Positions 31,338 to 41,086 of a DNA stretch of 64,000 nucleotides are shown here, one piece after another (position 1 is the stretch's first letter; each line of letters begins with the position of its first letter). A program made the position numbers and the translations under genes. Source of the stretch: Opitutia bacterium (GTDB taxonomy: Bacteria; Verrucomicrobiota; Verrucomicrobiia; Opitutales; Opitutaceae); NCBI GenBank assembly GCA_016187945.1, contig JACPIT010000007.1:1-64000 (forward strand). Direction: 5' to 3'. The notes under the pieces were generated by a model. It was not told the DNA's origin, did no database searches, and was given only the letters and a program-made list of their open reading frames with translations.

Positions 31338-32704
31338 GCAAGCTCACTCTCGGCGCGCCATCGGCCGCCCGTCCGTTTCCGAAGAATTTCTGCTGGGGCG
31401 CCGCCTCGGCTTCCGCGCAAGTCGAGGGCGCCGCCGACGAAGACGGCAAGGGCCCCTCCATCTGGGACGTGTTCGCGCGCCGGCCCGGCGCGATCAAGCA
31501 CGGCGACACGCCTGCGATCGCATGCGATCATTATCACCGCTTCCGCGAAGATGCCGAGCTGATGGCGCGACTCGGTTTGAAACACTATCGGCTCTCGATC
31601 GCCTGGCCGCGCCTCATGCCCAACGGTGCCGGCACGCTGAACCGTCGCGGGCTCGACTTCTACTCGCGGTTGCTCGACGCGCTGCTCGAGCGCGGCATCA
31701 CGCCGTGGGTGACGATGTTCCACTGGGACTTGCCGCAGACCCTCGAGGACAAAGGCGGCTGGCCGACGCGGCAAGTCGCGGACGCGTTCGCCGATTATGC
31801 CGACACGATCGTGAAGACCTACGGCGATCGCGTGAAAAACTGGATCACGTTGAACGAAACCTCGGTGTTTCTCGACAGCGGCTACGGGCTCGGCCGCCAT
31901 GCGCCGGGCCGCAAAGAGGATTTCGCGACGGTGCACCAGGGATTTCATCACGCGCTGCTGTGCCACGGACACGGGGTGCGCGCGGTCCGCGAGCACGGCG
32001 GCGCCGGGGCGCGCGTCGGAATCACCGACAACTCGCGCGCCACGACGCCGGTGCGCGAGACGGCCGCCGACATCGCTGCGGCGCGCGAAGCGTTTGCGCG
32101 CGAGAACTGTCGCGTCCTCGAGCCGATCTACACCGGCGCTTACGGCGAGGTTTACCGGCACCACACGAAAGGCTGGCTGCCGAAAATCGCGCCCGGCGAC
32201 ATGGAACTGATTTCCGCTCCGACGGATTTTCTCGGGCTGAACATTTACACCGGCGAGTTCGTCCGTGCCGGCGCGGATGGCCGCGCGGCAAGCGTGCCCG
32301 TGCCCGAGCACTATCCCGTCGCCGACAGCCCGTGGCTGCGTTGGAACGCCCGCGCGCTCTACTGGGGCCCGCGTCTGGCGGTCGAAGTTTTCGGCGCAAA
32401 GGAAATCGTGATCACCGAAAACGGCGCCGGTTACGACGAGACGCCGCCGGTGAACGGCGAGGTGAACGACCTGCACCGGCTCGAATACATCCGCGCCTGC
32501 CTCGGCGAATTGCGACGAGGCATCGGCGACGGCGTGCCGGTTACGGGCTATTTCGCGTGGTCGCTCATGGACAACTTCGAGTGGGCCGAGGGCTACGCGC
32601 GGCGATTCGGGCTCGTCTACAACGATTTTCAAACGCAACAGCGCACGCCGAAAGCGAGCGCGCTGTGGTATCGCGAGGTCATCAAAGCCAATGCGCTCGT
32701 CTGA
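31334..32704 (+). CDS. Beta-glucosidase, GH1
   Basis: GH1 enzymes release glucose or galactose from beta-linked oligosaccharides. The 456-residue protein has F-C-W-G-A-A-S-A-S-A-Q-V-E-G at the start and M-F-H-W-D-L-P-Q in the barrel. The acid/base is in T-L-N-E (Glu175) and the nucleophile in I-T-E-N-G-A (Glu362). The late motif is W-S-L-M-D-N-F-E-W-A-E-G-Y. No signal peptide, so cytoplasmic. Translational overlap with the exported GH2 gene suggests that outside or periplasmic trimming is followed by hydrolysis inside. Start ATG 31334 overlaps the GH2 stop. Confidence 0.94.
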   Translation: MSKLTLGAPSAARPFPKNFCWGAASASAQVEGAADEDGKGPSIWDVFARRPGAIKHGDTPAIACDHYHRFREDAELMARLGLKHYRLSIAWPRLMPNGAGTLNRRGLDFYSRLLDALLERGITPWVTMFHWDLPQTLEDKGGWPTRQVADAFADYADTIVKTYGDRVKNWITLNETSVFLDSGYGLGRHAPGRKEDFATVHQGFHHALLCHGHGVRAVREHGGAGARVGITDNSRATTPVRETAADIAAAREAFARENCRVLEPIYTGAYGEVYRHHTKGWLPKIAPGDMELISAPTDFLGLNIYTGEFVRAGADGRAASVPVPEHYPVADSPWLRWNARALYWGPRLAVEVFGAKEIVITENGAGYDETPPVNGEVNDLHRLEYIRACLGELRRGIGDGVPVTGYFAWSLMDNFEWAEGYARRFGLVYNDFQTQQRTPKASALWYREVIKANALV

Positions 32705-33629
32705 CGCCGCCCCGCTCTCGCGCCGCGCGTTCGTGCGTTCGCTCGGAGTGGCGGGCGCCGCGCTCGCGGCGGCGCCGTGGCTCGCGGGACGCTCGGCAAC
32801 GGTGCCGCACGGCGAGCGGTCGCTCGTGGTGATTCACCTCGCGGGCGGACACGACGGGCTGAGCACATTCGTGCCATGCGACGACGATGGCTACCATCGC
32901 GCGCGGCCGACGCTCGCGCTGCAACGCCGCGACACCGTGCAACTCGGCGAAGCGGTCTGGTTGAACCGCGCCGCGGCCGACCTCGCCGAGATTTGGGAGC
33001 GCGGTCAGCTCGCCGTCGTGCCGGAGACCGGCTTTGGCGTGTCGGTCCCGAGTCACTTTCGCGCCACGGAGCTCTGGCTTACCGGCAGCGCCAGCGACGA
33101 AGTGGCCGGGTCGCGCTGGACCGACTGCTGCGGACGACGCGGGCACGACGACGCGGGCGATTTCGAACGGGCGCTCACGCGCGTGGCGGAGCGGATCGCG
33201 AGCAGTGAAGCGGGCGAGATTCATCGCGTGCGCCTCGGCGGCTTCGACACGCATTTCGATCAACGTGCGGCGCACGACGCCGCAATCGCGACCTTCGCGC
33301 GCGGTGTCGCGCAGTTTCAACGCCGCCTCGCGCGGAGCGGCGTCGCGGATCGCGTGCTCACGCTGGCGTTTTCGGAGTTCGGCCGCGCGCTCGAGGAAAA
33401 CGAGTTCGGCGGCACGCATCACGGCGAGCGCGGGCAGTGCTACTTCATCGGTGCTCCTGTGCGCGGGGGCGCACACGGGGCGATTGTCGCGACGACGGCC
33501 GCGGGCGCGATGCCGATCGACTATCGCCGCGCGATCGCGACCGCCGCGGCAGGCTGGCTGCGCGCCGCGCCGCGTCGCGCTTCGGGCGAGGCGATCGCGC
33601 CGTTGCCGGTCTTATTGGGTCTCGCGTAA
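32691..33629 (+). CDS. DUF1501 family protein, shortened, Tat signal
   Basis: DUF1501 proteins resemble the alkaline phosphatase/sulfatase fold and are usually exported by the Tat pathway; their role is unknown. This 312-residue member has S-R-R-A-F-V-R at the N-terminus with a hydrophobic stretch after it. Family motifs are V-V-I-H-L-A-G-G-H-D-G-L-S-T, V-P-S-H-F-R-A-T, G-G-F-D-T-H, F-S-E-F-G-R and G-G-T-H-H-G. Family members usually have about 400-450 residues. Here the middle is short, with about 30 residues between the W-L-T-G segment and D-F-E-R-A-L. It overlaps the GH1 3' end by 14 bases, so it belongs to the GH2-GH1 operon. Confidence 0.82.
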   Translation: MRSSDAAPLSRRAFVRSLGVAGAALAAAPWLAGRSATVPHGERSLVVIHLAGGHDGLSTFVPCDDDGYHRARPTLALQRRDTVQLGEAVWLNRAAADLAEIWERGQLAVVPETGFGVSVPSHFRATELWLTGSASDEVAGSRWTDCCGRRGHDDAGDFERALTRVAERIASSEAGEIHRVRLGGFDTHFDQRAAHDAAIATFARGVAQFQRRLARSGVADRVLTLAFSEFGRALEENEFGGTHHGERGQCYFIGAPVRGGAHGAIVATTAAGAMPIDYRRAIATAAAGWLRAAPRRASGEAIAPLPVLLGLA

Positions 33630-33969
33630 TCGGACTGAGAGGTCGGGCGCACCGGCCCGGCACCGAGTGCGCCGCCGCGGCGGTGCGCCGGGAGCGTGGT
33701 ATCGCGCTCGCAGCGGTGCGGGCCGCGCCGCCCTGCCTTCGTGAGCGTCGGTCTATTGCGCGAGCCTTCCAATCGTGGGCGACGCTCACGGCGCACGCTG
33801 GTCGGGGCTGGATGGCGTGCACGGCTCGCCCGCACGACGGAGCGAAAATCGCGGTGCGCGTGCAACTCGAACGCGCGCTGGACGGTGGCGGCCGTTTCCC
33901 GGCGGTCTTGCAGCCGGTGTCTCACGCGCGATAGCGGTGCGCGGTCGCGGGCCTCGCGCGCGGGACGTT
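33630..33969. other. Intergenic region with a 44-bp palindromic repeat
   Basis: Between the convergent DUF1501 and response-regulator genes there is no supported gene. Positions 33646-33689 carry a 44-bp imperfect palindrome (GGCGCACCGG … CGGTGCGCC) that recurs at 49917-49960 with 38 of 44 identical positions. It may serve as a transcript end. Confidence 0.7.
33646..33689. repeat. 44-bp palindromic repeat, copy 1
   Basis: The ends GGCGCACCG and CGGTGCGCC are inverse complements, and the middle CGAGTGCG is conserved between the two copies. The other copy is at 49917-49960. Confidence 0.8.
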
Positions 33970-34602
33970 TCAGGGGAGCCGGATGATGCCGCGTTGCAGC
34001 GCAGCGGTAACGGCTTGGGTGCGGTCGGCGGCGCGGAGTTTCGCGAGGATGCTCTTCAGGTGGTCCTTCGTCGTGTATTCGCTGATGCCGAGACGGTCGG
34101 CGATTTCCTTGTTCGCGAGACCGGTGGCGAGCGCGTTCAGCACTTCGATCTCGCGCGGCGTGAGTTGTTCGTAGAGCTGGCGCGATTTCAGGCGCGAGGC
34201 GACGTCGTGGGGGATCCAGCGTCGCCCGGCAGCGACGGCGTGGATCGCCGGGATCAGTTCCTTGTCCGTCGCGCTTTTCAACACGTAGCCTTGCGCGCCG
34301 GCTTGGAGGGCGTTGTGGATTTCCTCGTCGCCGTCGAACGCCGAGAGCATCAGCACGCGTGCGTCGGGTGCGAGGCGGCGGATGTGGCGCATGGCGTCGT
34401 GACCGGATTTCCCGGGCATGCGCACGTCCATCAATACGAGTTCGGGGCGCAATTGCTCGAAGAGCGCGATCACGCGCTCGCCGTCGTCCGCTTCGCCGAC
34501 CACGCGCAGGCCAGGCTCGGTGTTGATGAGCGCGATCAAACCCATCCGCACGATGAAGTGATCGTCGGCCACGAGAATGCGCACTTCGCCGTTCGGGATC
34601 AT
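33970..34602 (-). CDS. NarL/FixJ-type response regulator
   Basis: This 210-residue protein has an N-terminal receiver domain with D-D-H (Asp13/14), the phosphoacceptor in V-L-M-D-V-R-M-P-G (Asp59) and K109 in Y-V-L-K-S. A C-terminal LuxR-type HTH follows (L-T-P-R-E-I-E-V-L-N-A-L-A-T-G, N-K-E-I-A-D-R-L-G-I-S, K-D-H-L-K-S-I-L-A-K-L). Its start overlaps the histidine kinase stop by 4 bases (ATGA), so the pair is translationally coupled. A likely target is the divergent alpha-glucan locus, judged from position only. Confidence 0.93.
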   Translation of the reverse strand: MIPNGEVRILVADDHFIVRMGLIALINTEPGLRVVGEADDGERVIALFEQLRPELVLMDVRMPGKSGHDAMRHIRRLAPDARVLMLSAFDGDEEIHNALQAGAQGYVLKSATDKELIPAIHAVAAGRRWIPHDVASRLKSRQLYEQLTPREIEVLNALATGLANKEIADRLGISEYTTKDHLKSILAKLRAADRTQAVTAALQRGIIRLP

Positions 34603-36878
34603 ATCACCGGAGCGTCGGCATGCGCGCCGGTGCGCGCCGTATCGTCGAGCGGAATGGTCGCCTGCACCGTCGTGCCTTCGCCGGGCGGGCCGCTGAGGTC
34701 GAGGCGACCGCCGAGGCGTTTGGCGCGCTCGCTCATGCCGAGGAGGCCGAAGTGGCGCTCGCGATCGGCGGCGACGCGCTCGGGCGCGAGGCCGCTGCCG
34801 TTATCCTTTATCACGAGCGTCACCTGATGGGGCGCGAACGACAGGCGCACGACGGCAAGCGTGGCGCCGGAATGTTTCAGCACATTGGTCAGCGCCTCCT
34901 GCGTGATGCGCAGCAGGTTTTCCTCGACGATTTCCGGAAGGCGGCGCCGCGCGCCGAGCGTTTCGCATTCGACGGCGACGGCGCCGCCGGCTGCGACTTG
35001 CCGACAAGTGATCGCGAGCGCCTCGGCGAGGTCGAACTGGTCCAGCTCGCGGGAGCGCAACGCCCAGATGGATTGGCGCAGCTCGAGCTGGCTTTGGCGG
35101 ACGAAATCGCGCGCGAGTTCCAGTGGCGGCTTCGCCTCGGCGGGCTTGGCGGCGAAGAGGCGCGTGGCGGCGTCGAGCTGGAGCGCGATGCCGGTCAGCG
35201 TCTGCTCGAGTCCATCGTGCAATTCGCGCGCGAGGCGGGTGCGCTCACTGAGCACGGCGCGAAACTCCACCTCCGCGGCTTTGCGCGCGCCCATCTCGAC
35301 CTGGAGTTGCTCGGTGCGTTCCTTCACGCGCTGCTCGAGCAGATCGTGCGCGCGCTGCAATTCGTGTTGCGCCTGCTCGCGCTCGGCCACGGCGGCGCTG
35401 AGCATGGCGTTTTTCTTCGCGATCGTGAGCAGCCAGGCGAGCGCCCCGGCGAGGATCACGGACAAGATCAGGAAACCGACGATCATGCGCTCGGCGGTGA
35501 ACCAGCTCGGATTTTCGAGGACGCGCAGACTCGCCGGGGTGGGGAGGAGCAGGTTGAGCGTGCGCATCTTGCCGTCGTCGCCGGTGTCGTATTTCGCCAC
35601 GCCGGCGACCGCCACCAGCGCGCCGAGCGGCGCGAGCGTGAGCGCGGAGGATTCCTGCGGGGTCTCGCATTCGGCGGTGAACGTCGCGTCGGCATTCTGG
35701 ATCGTGCAGAGCACGCGCGTGCCGGAAAAGGGGCCGGCCTCGCGCTGCACGGGGCGGACGCTGCGCGCGAGGAGCCGGCCGCGCAGCAGGATGAATTCCG
35801 CCGGATGCAGACCGCTGCGCAGCTCCTCGAACGGCACCTCGCGCGGCGTGGGCGAAGGGTCGTTCGCGTCGACGGAGCGCAACACGGCATCCTTGAGCAC
35901 GGGTTGATAGTCGACGAACTCGACGAAGCCGACCGCCTCGATCGTGCGGCCGAGCGGCGCCTGCATGGCTTGCGTGGTCTGAATCTGCAGTCCGCCGGTG
36001 CCGTCCTGGACGAAGAGGTCGAGGCCGAGCCGCTGCAACGTCACGGCGCCGCGCACGTGGATGCGCTCGCCCAGCGTGGCGTCGGCGCGGTAGCGCGCGA
36101 TGTCGCGAATGGCGACGGCGGCTTGCGCGAACGGCGGATGCGTTTCCGGCTGCTCGACGATGAAATCCTCCGCGGTCGGCACGAAGAGATTCACCGCCGT
36201 CAACTGGCGGATCGCGGCGTTGAACGACATCGTGACCGTGCCGCGCACGCGGACCTTGGCGGCGATGAGCGATTGCGGGTCGACCTGCGGCGGCAGTTTC
36301 GGAAACACGCGCACGCGATACCCGCCGAGCGAGACATCGACCTCGAGCTTGCGCGTCGTGGTGATGCCCACGGAGCGCACGACGCCGCCGATCTCGACGC
36401 GCTGACAATCTTCCACGCCGGCCATCAAGCGCTCGATGCTCACTTGGCGCGCCGGCGGCAGCGCCGCGAGACCGAGTCGGGCGACTTTGTCGGCTCGGAT
36501 GACCGGGGCAAAAGCGCCGGGGCGCGTGACGCCGATGACTTCCATCACTGCTCCGATCGCCGGCGGAGCGCCGACCCGGCTGATATAGACACCGCCGCTG
36601 GCGTCTTGCAGCGTGAACTTCCCGTTCCAGTCCGGCTCGACCGCGGTGACGACTCCGCGCACGGCGACCGGCAACTCGCGTCGTGCCATGTCGGGCGACA
36701 GCGCGAGAACCTCCGCCGCGGTGCGCAACGGCCCCGGCGCGCCGCTTTGCGCGTGCGCGGCGAGCGGCGCGAGTGCGGCGAGCGAGATGCAGGCGAGGGC
36801 GGCGCGGAGGATTCCGGCGCGCAGGGTAGAGGCGGCAGCGATGCCCGCGAGTGCAGCGGCCGCGGCGCGCGATTCCAA
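34599..36878 (-). CDS. Sensor histidine kinase with large periplasmic OB-like region
   Basis: In this 759-residue protein an N-terminal signal/anchor (about 20-44) is followed by some 420 periplasmic residues. These hold repeated beta-rich modules (V-R-G-V-V-T-A-V, F-T-L-Q-D-A-S-G-G-V-Y-I, V-R-G-A-V-T-L, L-F-V-Q-D-G-T-G-G-L-Q-I) that look like OB-fold domains. A membrane helix lies at about 475-495 and a coiled coil at about 505-540. The HisKA_3 domain has A-R-E-L-H-D-G-L-E-Q (His554), and the ATPase domain has E-A-L-T-N-V-L-K-H-S, D-N-G-S-G-L and G-L-L-G-M-S-E-R-A. All catalytic boxes are intact. It probably senses a ligand in the periplasm and drives the coupled regulator. Confidence 0.92.
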   Translation of the reverse strand: MESRAAAAALAGIAAASTLRAGILRAALACISLAALAPLAAHAQSGAPGPLRTAAEVLALSPDMARRELPVAVRGVVTAVEPDWNGKFTLQDASGGVYISRVGAPPAIGAVMEVIGVTRPGAFAPVIRADKVARLGLAALPPARQVSIERLMAGVEDCQRVEIGGVVRSVGITTTRKLEVDVSLGGYRVRVFPKLPPQVDPQSLIAAKVRVRGTVTMSFNAAIRQLTAVNLFVPTAEDFIVEQPETHPPFAQAAVAIRDIARYRADATLGERIHVRGAVTLQRLGLDLFVQDGTGGLQIQTTQAMQAPLGRTIEAVGFVEFVDYQPVLKDAVLRSVDANDPSPTPREVPFEELRSGLHPAEFILLRGRLLARSVRPVQREAGPFSGTRVLCTIQNADATFTAECETPQESSALTLAPLGALVAVAGVAKYDTGDDGKMRTLNLLLPTPASLRVLENPSWFTAERMIVGFLILSVILAGALAWLLTIAKKNAMLSAAVAEREQAQHELQRAHDLLEQRVKERTEQLQVEMGARKAAEVEFRAVLSERTRLARELHDGLEQTLTGIALQLDAATRLFAAKPAEAKPPLELARDFVRQSQLELRQSIWALRSRELDQFDLAEALAITCRQVAAGGAVAVECETLGARRRLPEIVEENLLRITQEALTNVLKHSGATLAVVRLSFAPHQVTLVIKDNGSGLAPERVAADRERHFGLLGMSERAKRLGGRLDLSGPPGEGTTVQATIPLDDTARTGAHADAPVI

Positions 36879-36890
36879 GATTTCTTTGCC

Positions 36891-36908
36891 CCCCTCAAAA
36901 GAGGGATG
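36891..36908. repeat. Single copy of the CATCCCTC palindrome
   Basis: CCCCTCAAAAGAGGGATG matches the arm at 29148-29165 in about 15 of 18 positions. It lies between the histidine kinase and the divergent receptor gene. Confidence 0.6.
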
Positions 36909-37156
36909 CGACGCGGAACATAACGCGCGAAGTCGACGCGAAATTCTTCTAGAAACGGGCGTCGATCTTCGTCGCGTCGAAATCGAGCCCGCTCACCGGA
37001 AGGCGCCGTCGCGACGAGTCGATCCGATAGCGCGGCGGCTCTCAGCGCAACGTTTGCAGACGGGGAACGTAGCGCCCCGCGAAAAGCGCGCTATCAACGA
37101 CCGCGACCGACTGGAAACCCTCATCACCGCCAGGTCGCGTCAAGCGTTAGCTCCCC

Positions 37157-40100
37157 ATGAAATCGACCAACCCGATTCGCACCACCCCAAGCCCCAGTTC
37201 CTTCACCAGACCGGATCACCGGAAGTCGCGTCGACTCCTGCCGGTTTTTGCCGCCGCAGTTTTCGCCCTGCCCGTCGTCCGTGCCCAGACCGCCCCCGCC
37301 GTCCCAGACCGGGCGAAGGAAACGGAAAAGGAAGAGCTGCTGGTTCTCTCGCCGTTTGAAGTCAAAGCCAGCGACGGCAAGGAAGGCTACTCTGCCGCCA
37401 CCTCCCTCGCCGGCAACCGCCTGAACACCGAATTGCGCGACATCGGCAGCGCGGTGACGGTCGTCACCAAGGAGTTTCTCCAAGACGTCGGCGCGACCGA
37501 CAACAAGTCGTTGCTCCAATACACTACGGGCACCGAAGTCGGCGGCGCGCGCGGCAATTTCGCCGGCGTCGGCGATGCCGCCCAGCTCAACGAGGACACG
37601 CTTCGTCCGAACGACAACACGCGCGTCCGCGGTCTCGCCGCGGCGGACAACACGCGCGACTTCTTCCGCTCCGACATCCCGTGGGATTCCTACAACGTCG
37701 AGCGCGTCGACATGCAGCGCGGCGCCAACTCGATTCTCTTCGGTCAGGGCAGCCCCGCCGGCATCATCAACACCGGTTTGAAAACCGCGCAATTCCGCAA
37801 CTTCGGCTCAGTCGAAGGCACGGTCGACAATTACGGCACGACGCGCGGCACGTTCGACATCAACCGCGTGCTCGTCCCGAAAGAATTGTCCCTGCGGCTG
37901 TCGTTGCTGGCGGAGAAGGAGAAATTCCGCCAGGAGCCGGCGTTCTCCGAGGACCGTCGCGCCTACGGCGCCCTGCGCTACGAGCCGAAAGCGCTCAATC
38001 GCGACGGCACGCTCACGTCGATCAAGGCGAACTTCGAGACCGGCCACATCGACAGCAACAACCCGCGCATGCTGCCGCCCGCGGACGCGATTTCGCCATG
38101 GTTCACCGTGCTGAGTCAGGCAACGTATAACCAGTTCCAGGCGTTCGACCACCTGTCCGGCCGGCCGAACCACGGCCAGTTCCGCGTCAATCTCGCCTCC
38201 ACCGGCGCGCGGAATCCCGCTTATCAGCCCTACATCGGAACCTTCGCGTTCCCGTCCGGGCGCGGCGGTCCGACGGTGTTCATGAACGGCAGCGGTCAGA
38301 CGATGATGGTGACAGACATCATCGGCGCGTTTGTGTCCGGCGGTCGCGGCGCCGACGGCAGCGTCGACGGTGGCATCGCGGCGATGCCCGACAACGGCTG
38401 GGTATCGCTCAACGGCACCGCGCAATGGGCGATCAACGCCGGCGCGCCATATTCCAAGGCCGGGCTTTGGAAGAACAATTTGATCACCGATCCGTCGGTT
38501 TTCGATTTCTACAACCGACTCATCGACGGTGACACGAAGCGCGAGTGGCAGGATTTCAACGTCGGCAACGTTAGCCTGACGCAGACCTATTTCCACAATC
38601 GCGCGGGTGTCTCGTTGGACTACTCGAAGGAGCGTTACGAAAACGGCCAGAAGGCGCTCCTGCCGGGCGAGGTCCGCCTGCAGATCGACCCGATGGCGGT
38701 CTACGGCGACGGTTCGCCGGACACCGGCTTGGCCGCCAACGGCGAGCCTTATTCCAATGGCTCGAAAAACCCGAACGTCGGTCGCGCGTTCGTCTCGTCC
38801 AACAACGCTTGGAGCAACCGCTCGCTCCTGAGCGAGCGCGAGGCCTTCCGCGCCACCGCGTTCGCCCAGCACGATTTCAAGGAGAAGGACAACACGCTGT
38901 GGCGCCGGATCCTCGGCGTCCACACCGTCACCGGCCTGCTCGGACGCGACAAAGTCGAGACCGACGCGCGCACCTGGCAGCGTTACGGCATCTTCGACGA
39001 TTCCTTCTACACGCTCGCCGGCCGCGCGGATCAGCGCTTCAACGGCGCGCTGACGCCGGTGCAGGTCGTCTATCTCGGCGACTCGCTGCTCGGTCACTCG
39101 CTTTCGGGCGCGAATCTGCCGTCGGTCGGCGGCAACACCACCATGGCCAGCGGCGCGCTGCGTTATTTCAACTCGACCTGGAATTCCGGTGTGAACCCGG
39201 CCGACCCGTGGCAGAACGGCTTCTACCTGCCCGGCGATCCGGCCCGCAATTCGACGCAGGCCGAGAATCCCGCCAACTACGTCGGCTGGACGACGACACC
39301 GCTCAACATCGTCGACGCCGAGACATCGGCCGCGAACCGCGACCGCCTCACCACGCGCGCTTCGCTCGACAAAGCGATCACCGAATCGAAGGTTCTCGTC
39401 TGGCAAGGCAAGTGGCTCGACGACTCGCTCGTGAGCACGATCGGCTGGCGCAAGGACGTCGCGAAGTCGTGGGCGTTCGACATGTCGCCGAACGATTTTC
39501 CCGTCACGCAGAACCGCGGCGCGGTCAACCTCAGTCCCGATTACTACAAGCTGCCCGCGATCGGTGCACGCGCCGAGGTCGACTCGAAGTCTTACAGCCT
39601 CGTCGCGCACGTGACCGAGCTGCCGTTCCTCCGTCGTTCGCTCGAGCGCCTGCCGGTGAACGTGAGCGTTTACTACAACCGCTCGACCAACTTCAAACCC
39701 GACGCCAGTCGCGTGGACATCTATGGCGAAGCGCTCTCGGCACCCGCGGGCAAGACCGTCGATTACGGCGTCCGCGTCGAGACGAAGGACGGCCGCTACT
39801 CGCTCCGCGTGAATCGCTATGAGACGAGCAATTTCAATGCGACCAGCACGCAGATCAACGCCGCTTCCATCGGCAACTGGATGCAACTCACGCAGAATTT
39901 CGCGAATGTCTTCCAATACAACATCCGCCCGTGGGGCTACGACGCCACGGCGTCCGGCCAGACCGGCTACGACACCGACATCTTCAACGGCAACACCGGC
40001 GTGTGGGAGCCGATGCGCTACAACTTCCATTTCTTCGCCAACCGCCCGCTCCAACCGGGTGAGATTCTCTCCGCCGACGGAGCGTGGATCGTTTCACCGG

Positions 40101-40948
40101 CGCTCGAGAAGAAGATCCTCGATAACACCCGCATCTTTCAGCGCTCGGTCGATCCGCGCTTCTGGAAGGCGTGGCGCATCGACACATTCGGCGACTTCGG
40201 CCCGTCCACGCACGAGGTGACTTACAGCGTGCCGACCGGCTTCGCCATCACGGAGGACAACGTCTCCAAAGGCTGGGAAATCGAACTCGCCGCGCAGCCG
40301 ACCCCGAATTGGCGCATCCTGCTCAACGCGAGCAAAACCGACGCGCGTCGCACCAACATCGGCAACGCCAACATGCGGGAGTTCATGAACCTCGTCGCCG
40401 CTGCGCTGAAAGTTCAGGACGGCGTCTCGAAACTCCACCACTACTGGGGCACCGAGGACGTCGTGACCGCGGGCAAGAACTGGTTCGACGGCGAAGGTCT
40501 CGTCGGCGCGCCGGGCAGCGAATGGCGTCTGGCTCAACTCGTCGAAGGCACCACGGTGCCCGAACTCCGCGAGTGGCGCGTCAACCTGATCACCAACTAC
40601 GAAATCGAGACCGGCGCGCTCAAGGGCGTCCACTTCGGCGGCGGCGTTCGCTACCAGAGCGATGCCACCGCGGGCTTCCGCCCGACGGGCAATCCGAACG
40701 ACCCGACGACAGTCGAATACGACTTGGACAATCCGTTCAAAACGCCCGCCGAGACGAACGTCGATCTCTGGGTCGGCTACAATCGGCGGCTCTCCAAGAA
40801 TCTGCACTGGCACGTCCAGCTCAACGTGAAGGACGCCTTCTCCGGCAAGGAACTGATTCCGATCACGTATCAGCCCGACGGCACGGTGGCCGCCTACCGC
40901 ATCGCTCCGACGCGGACGTTCACCCTCACCAACACGTTCAGCTTCTGA
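37157..40948 (+). CDS. TonB-dependent receptor (large, alpha-glucan locus)
   Basis: This 1263-residue outer-membrane receptor has a signal peptide of about 43 residues ending V-V-R-A-Q. A TonB-box-like L-V-L-S-P-F-E-V lies at about 62-69. The plug has L-N-T-E-L-R-D-I-G-S-A-V-T-V-V-T-K-E-F, R-G-L-A-A-A-D-N-T-R-D-F-F and V-D-M-Q-R-G-A-N-S-I-L-F-G. The barrel ends T-F-T-L-T-N-T-F-S-F with the usual C-terminal aromatic residue. It heads a set of genes for alpha-glucan use on the same strand. Import of oligosaccharides is inferred from that context. There is no SusD partner, in line with verrucomicrobial receptors. Confidence 0.92.
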   Translation: MKSTNPIRTTPSPSSFTRPDHRKSRRLLPVFAAAVFALPVVRAQTAPAVPDRAKETEKEELLVLSPFEVKASDGKEGYSAATSLAGNRLNTELRDIGSAVTVVTKEFLQDVGATDNKSLLQYTTGTEVGGARGNFAGVGDAAQLNEDTLRPNDNTRVRGLAAADNTRDFFRSDIPWDSYNVERVDMQRGANSILFGQGSPAGIINTGLKTAQFRNFGSVEGTVDNYGTTRGTFDINRVLVPKELSLRLSLLAEKEKFRQEPAFSEDRRAYGALRYEPKALNRDGTLTSIKANFETGHIDSNNPRMLPPADAISPWFTVLSQATYNQFQAFDHLSGRPNHGQFRVNLASTGARNPAYQPYIGTFAFPSGRGGPTVFMNGSGQTMMVTDIIGAFVSGGRGADGSVDGGIAAMPDNGWVSLNGTAQWAINAGAPYSKAGLWKNNLITDPSVFDFYNRLIDGDTKREWQDFNVGNVSLTQTYFHNRAGVSLDYSKERYENGQKALLPGEVRLQIDPMAVYGDGSPDTGLAANGEPYSNGSKNPNVGRAFVSSNNAWSNRSLLSEREAFRATAFAQHDFKEKDNTLWRRILGVHTVTGLLGRDKVETDARTWQRYGIFDDSFYTLAGRADQRFNGALTPVQVVYLGDSLLGHSLSGANLPSVGGNTTMASGALRYFNSTWNSGVNPADPWQNGFYLPGDPARNSTQAENPANYVGWTTTPLNIVDAETSAANRDRLTTRASLDKAITESKVLVWQGKWLDDSLVSTIGWRKDVAKSWAFDMSPNDFPVTQNRGAVNLSPDYYKLPAIGARAEVDSKSYSLVAHVTELPFLRRSLERLPVNVSVYYNRSTNFKPDASRVDIYGEALSAPAGKTVDYGVRVETKDGRYSLRVNRYETSNFNATSTQINAASIGNWMQLTQNFANVFQYNIRPWGYDATASGQTGYDTDIFNGNTGVWEPMRYNFHFFANRPLQPGEILSADGAWIVSPALEKKILDNTRIFQRSVDPRFWKAWRIDTFGDFGPSTHEVTYSVPTGFAITEDNVSKGWEIELAAQPTPNWRILLNASKTDARRTNIGNANMREFMNLVAAALKVQDGVSKLHHYWGTEDVVTAGKNWFDGEGLVGAPGSEWRLAQLVEGTTVPELREWRVNLITNYEIETGALKGVHFGGGVRYQSDATAGFRPTGNPNDPTTVEYDLDNPFKTPAETNVDLWVGYNRRLSKNLHWHVQLNVKDAFSGKELIPITYQPDGTVAAYRIAPTRTFTLTNTFSF

Positions 40949-41086
40949 TCCGGGGTTGCGCGCGGCGCGTGGGTGCGCCGCGCGCGATTTTCCGGAAGGT
41001 TAACCGAGCAACCGATCGTGTTTGTCCTTCTGAGACGCCCGACCAGCCGCGTTTTATCCGGCGGTTCAAACGCCGCTACCCACCTC

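Noticed and set aside
34620-36923. Plus-strand open frame of 767 codons
   Set aside because: Antisense to the histidine kinase, whose catalytic boxes are all present on the other strand.
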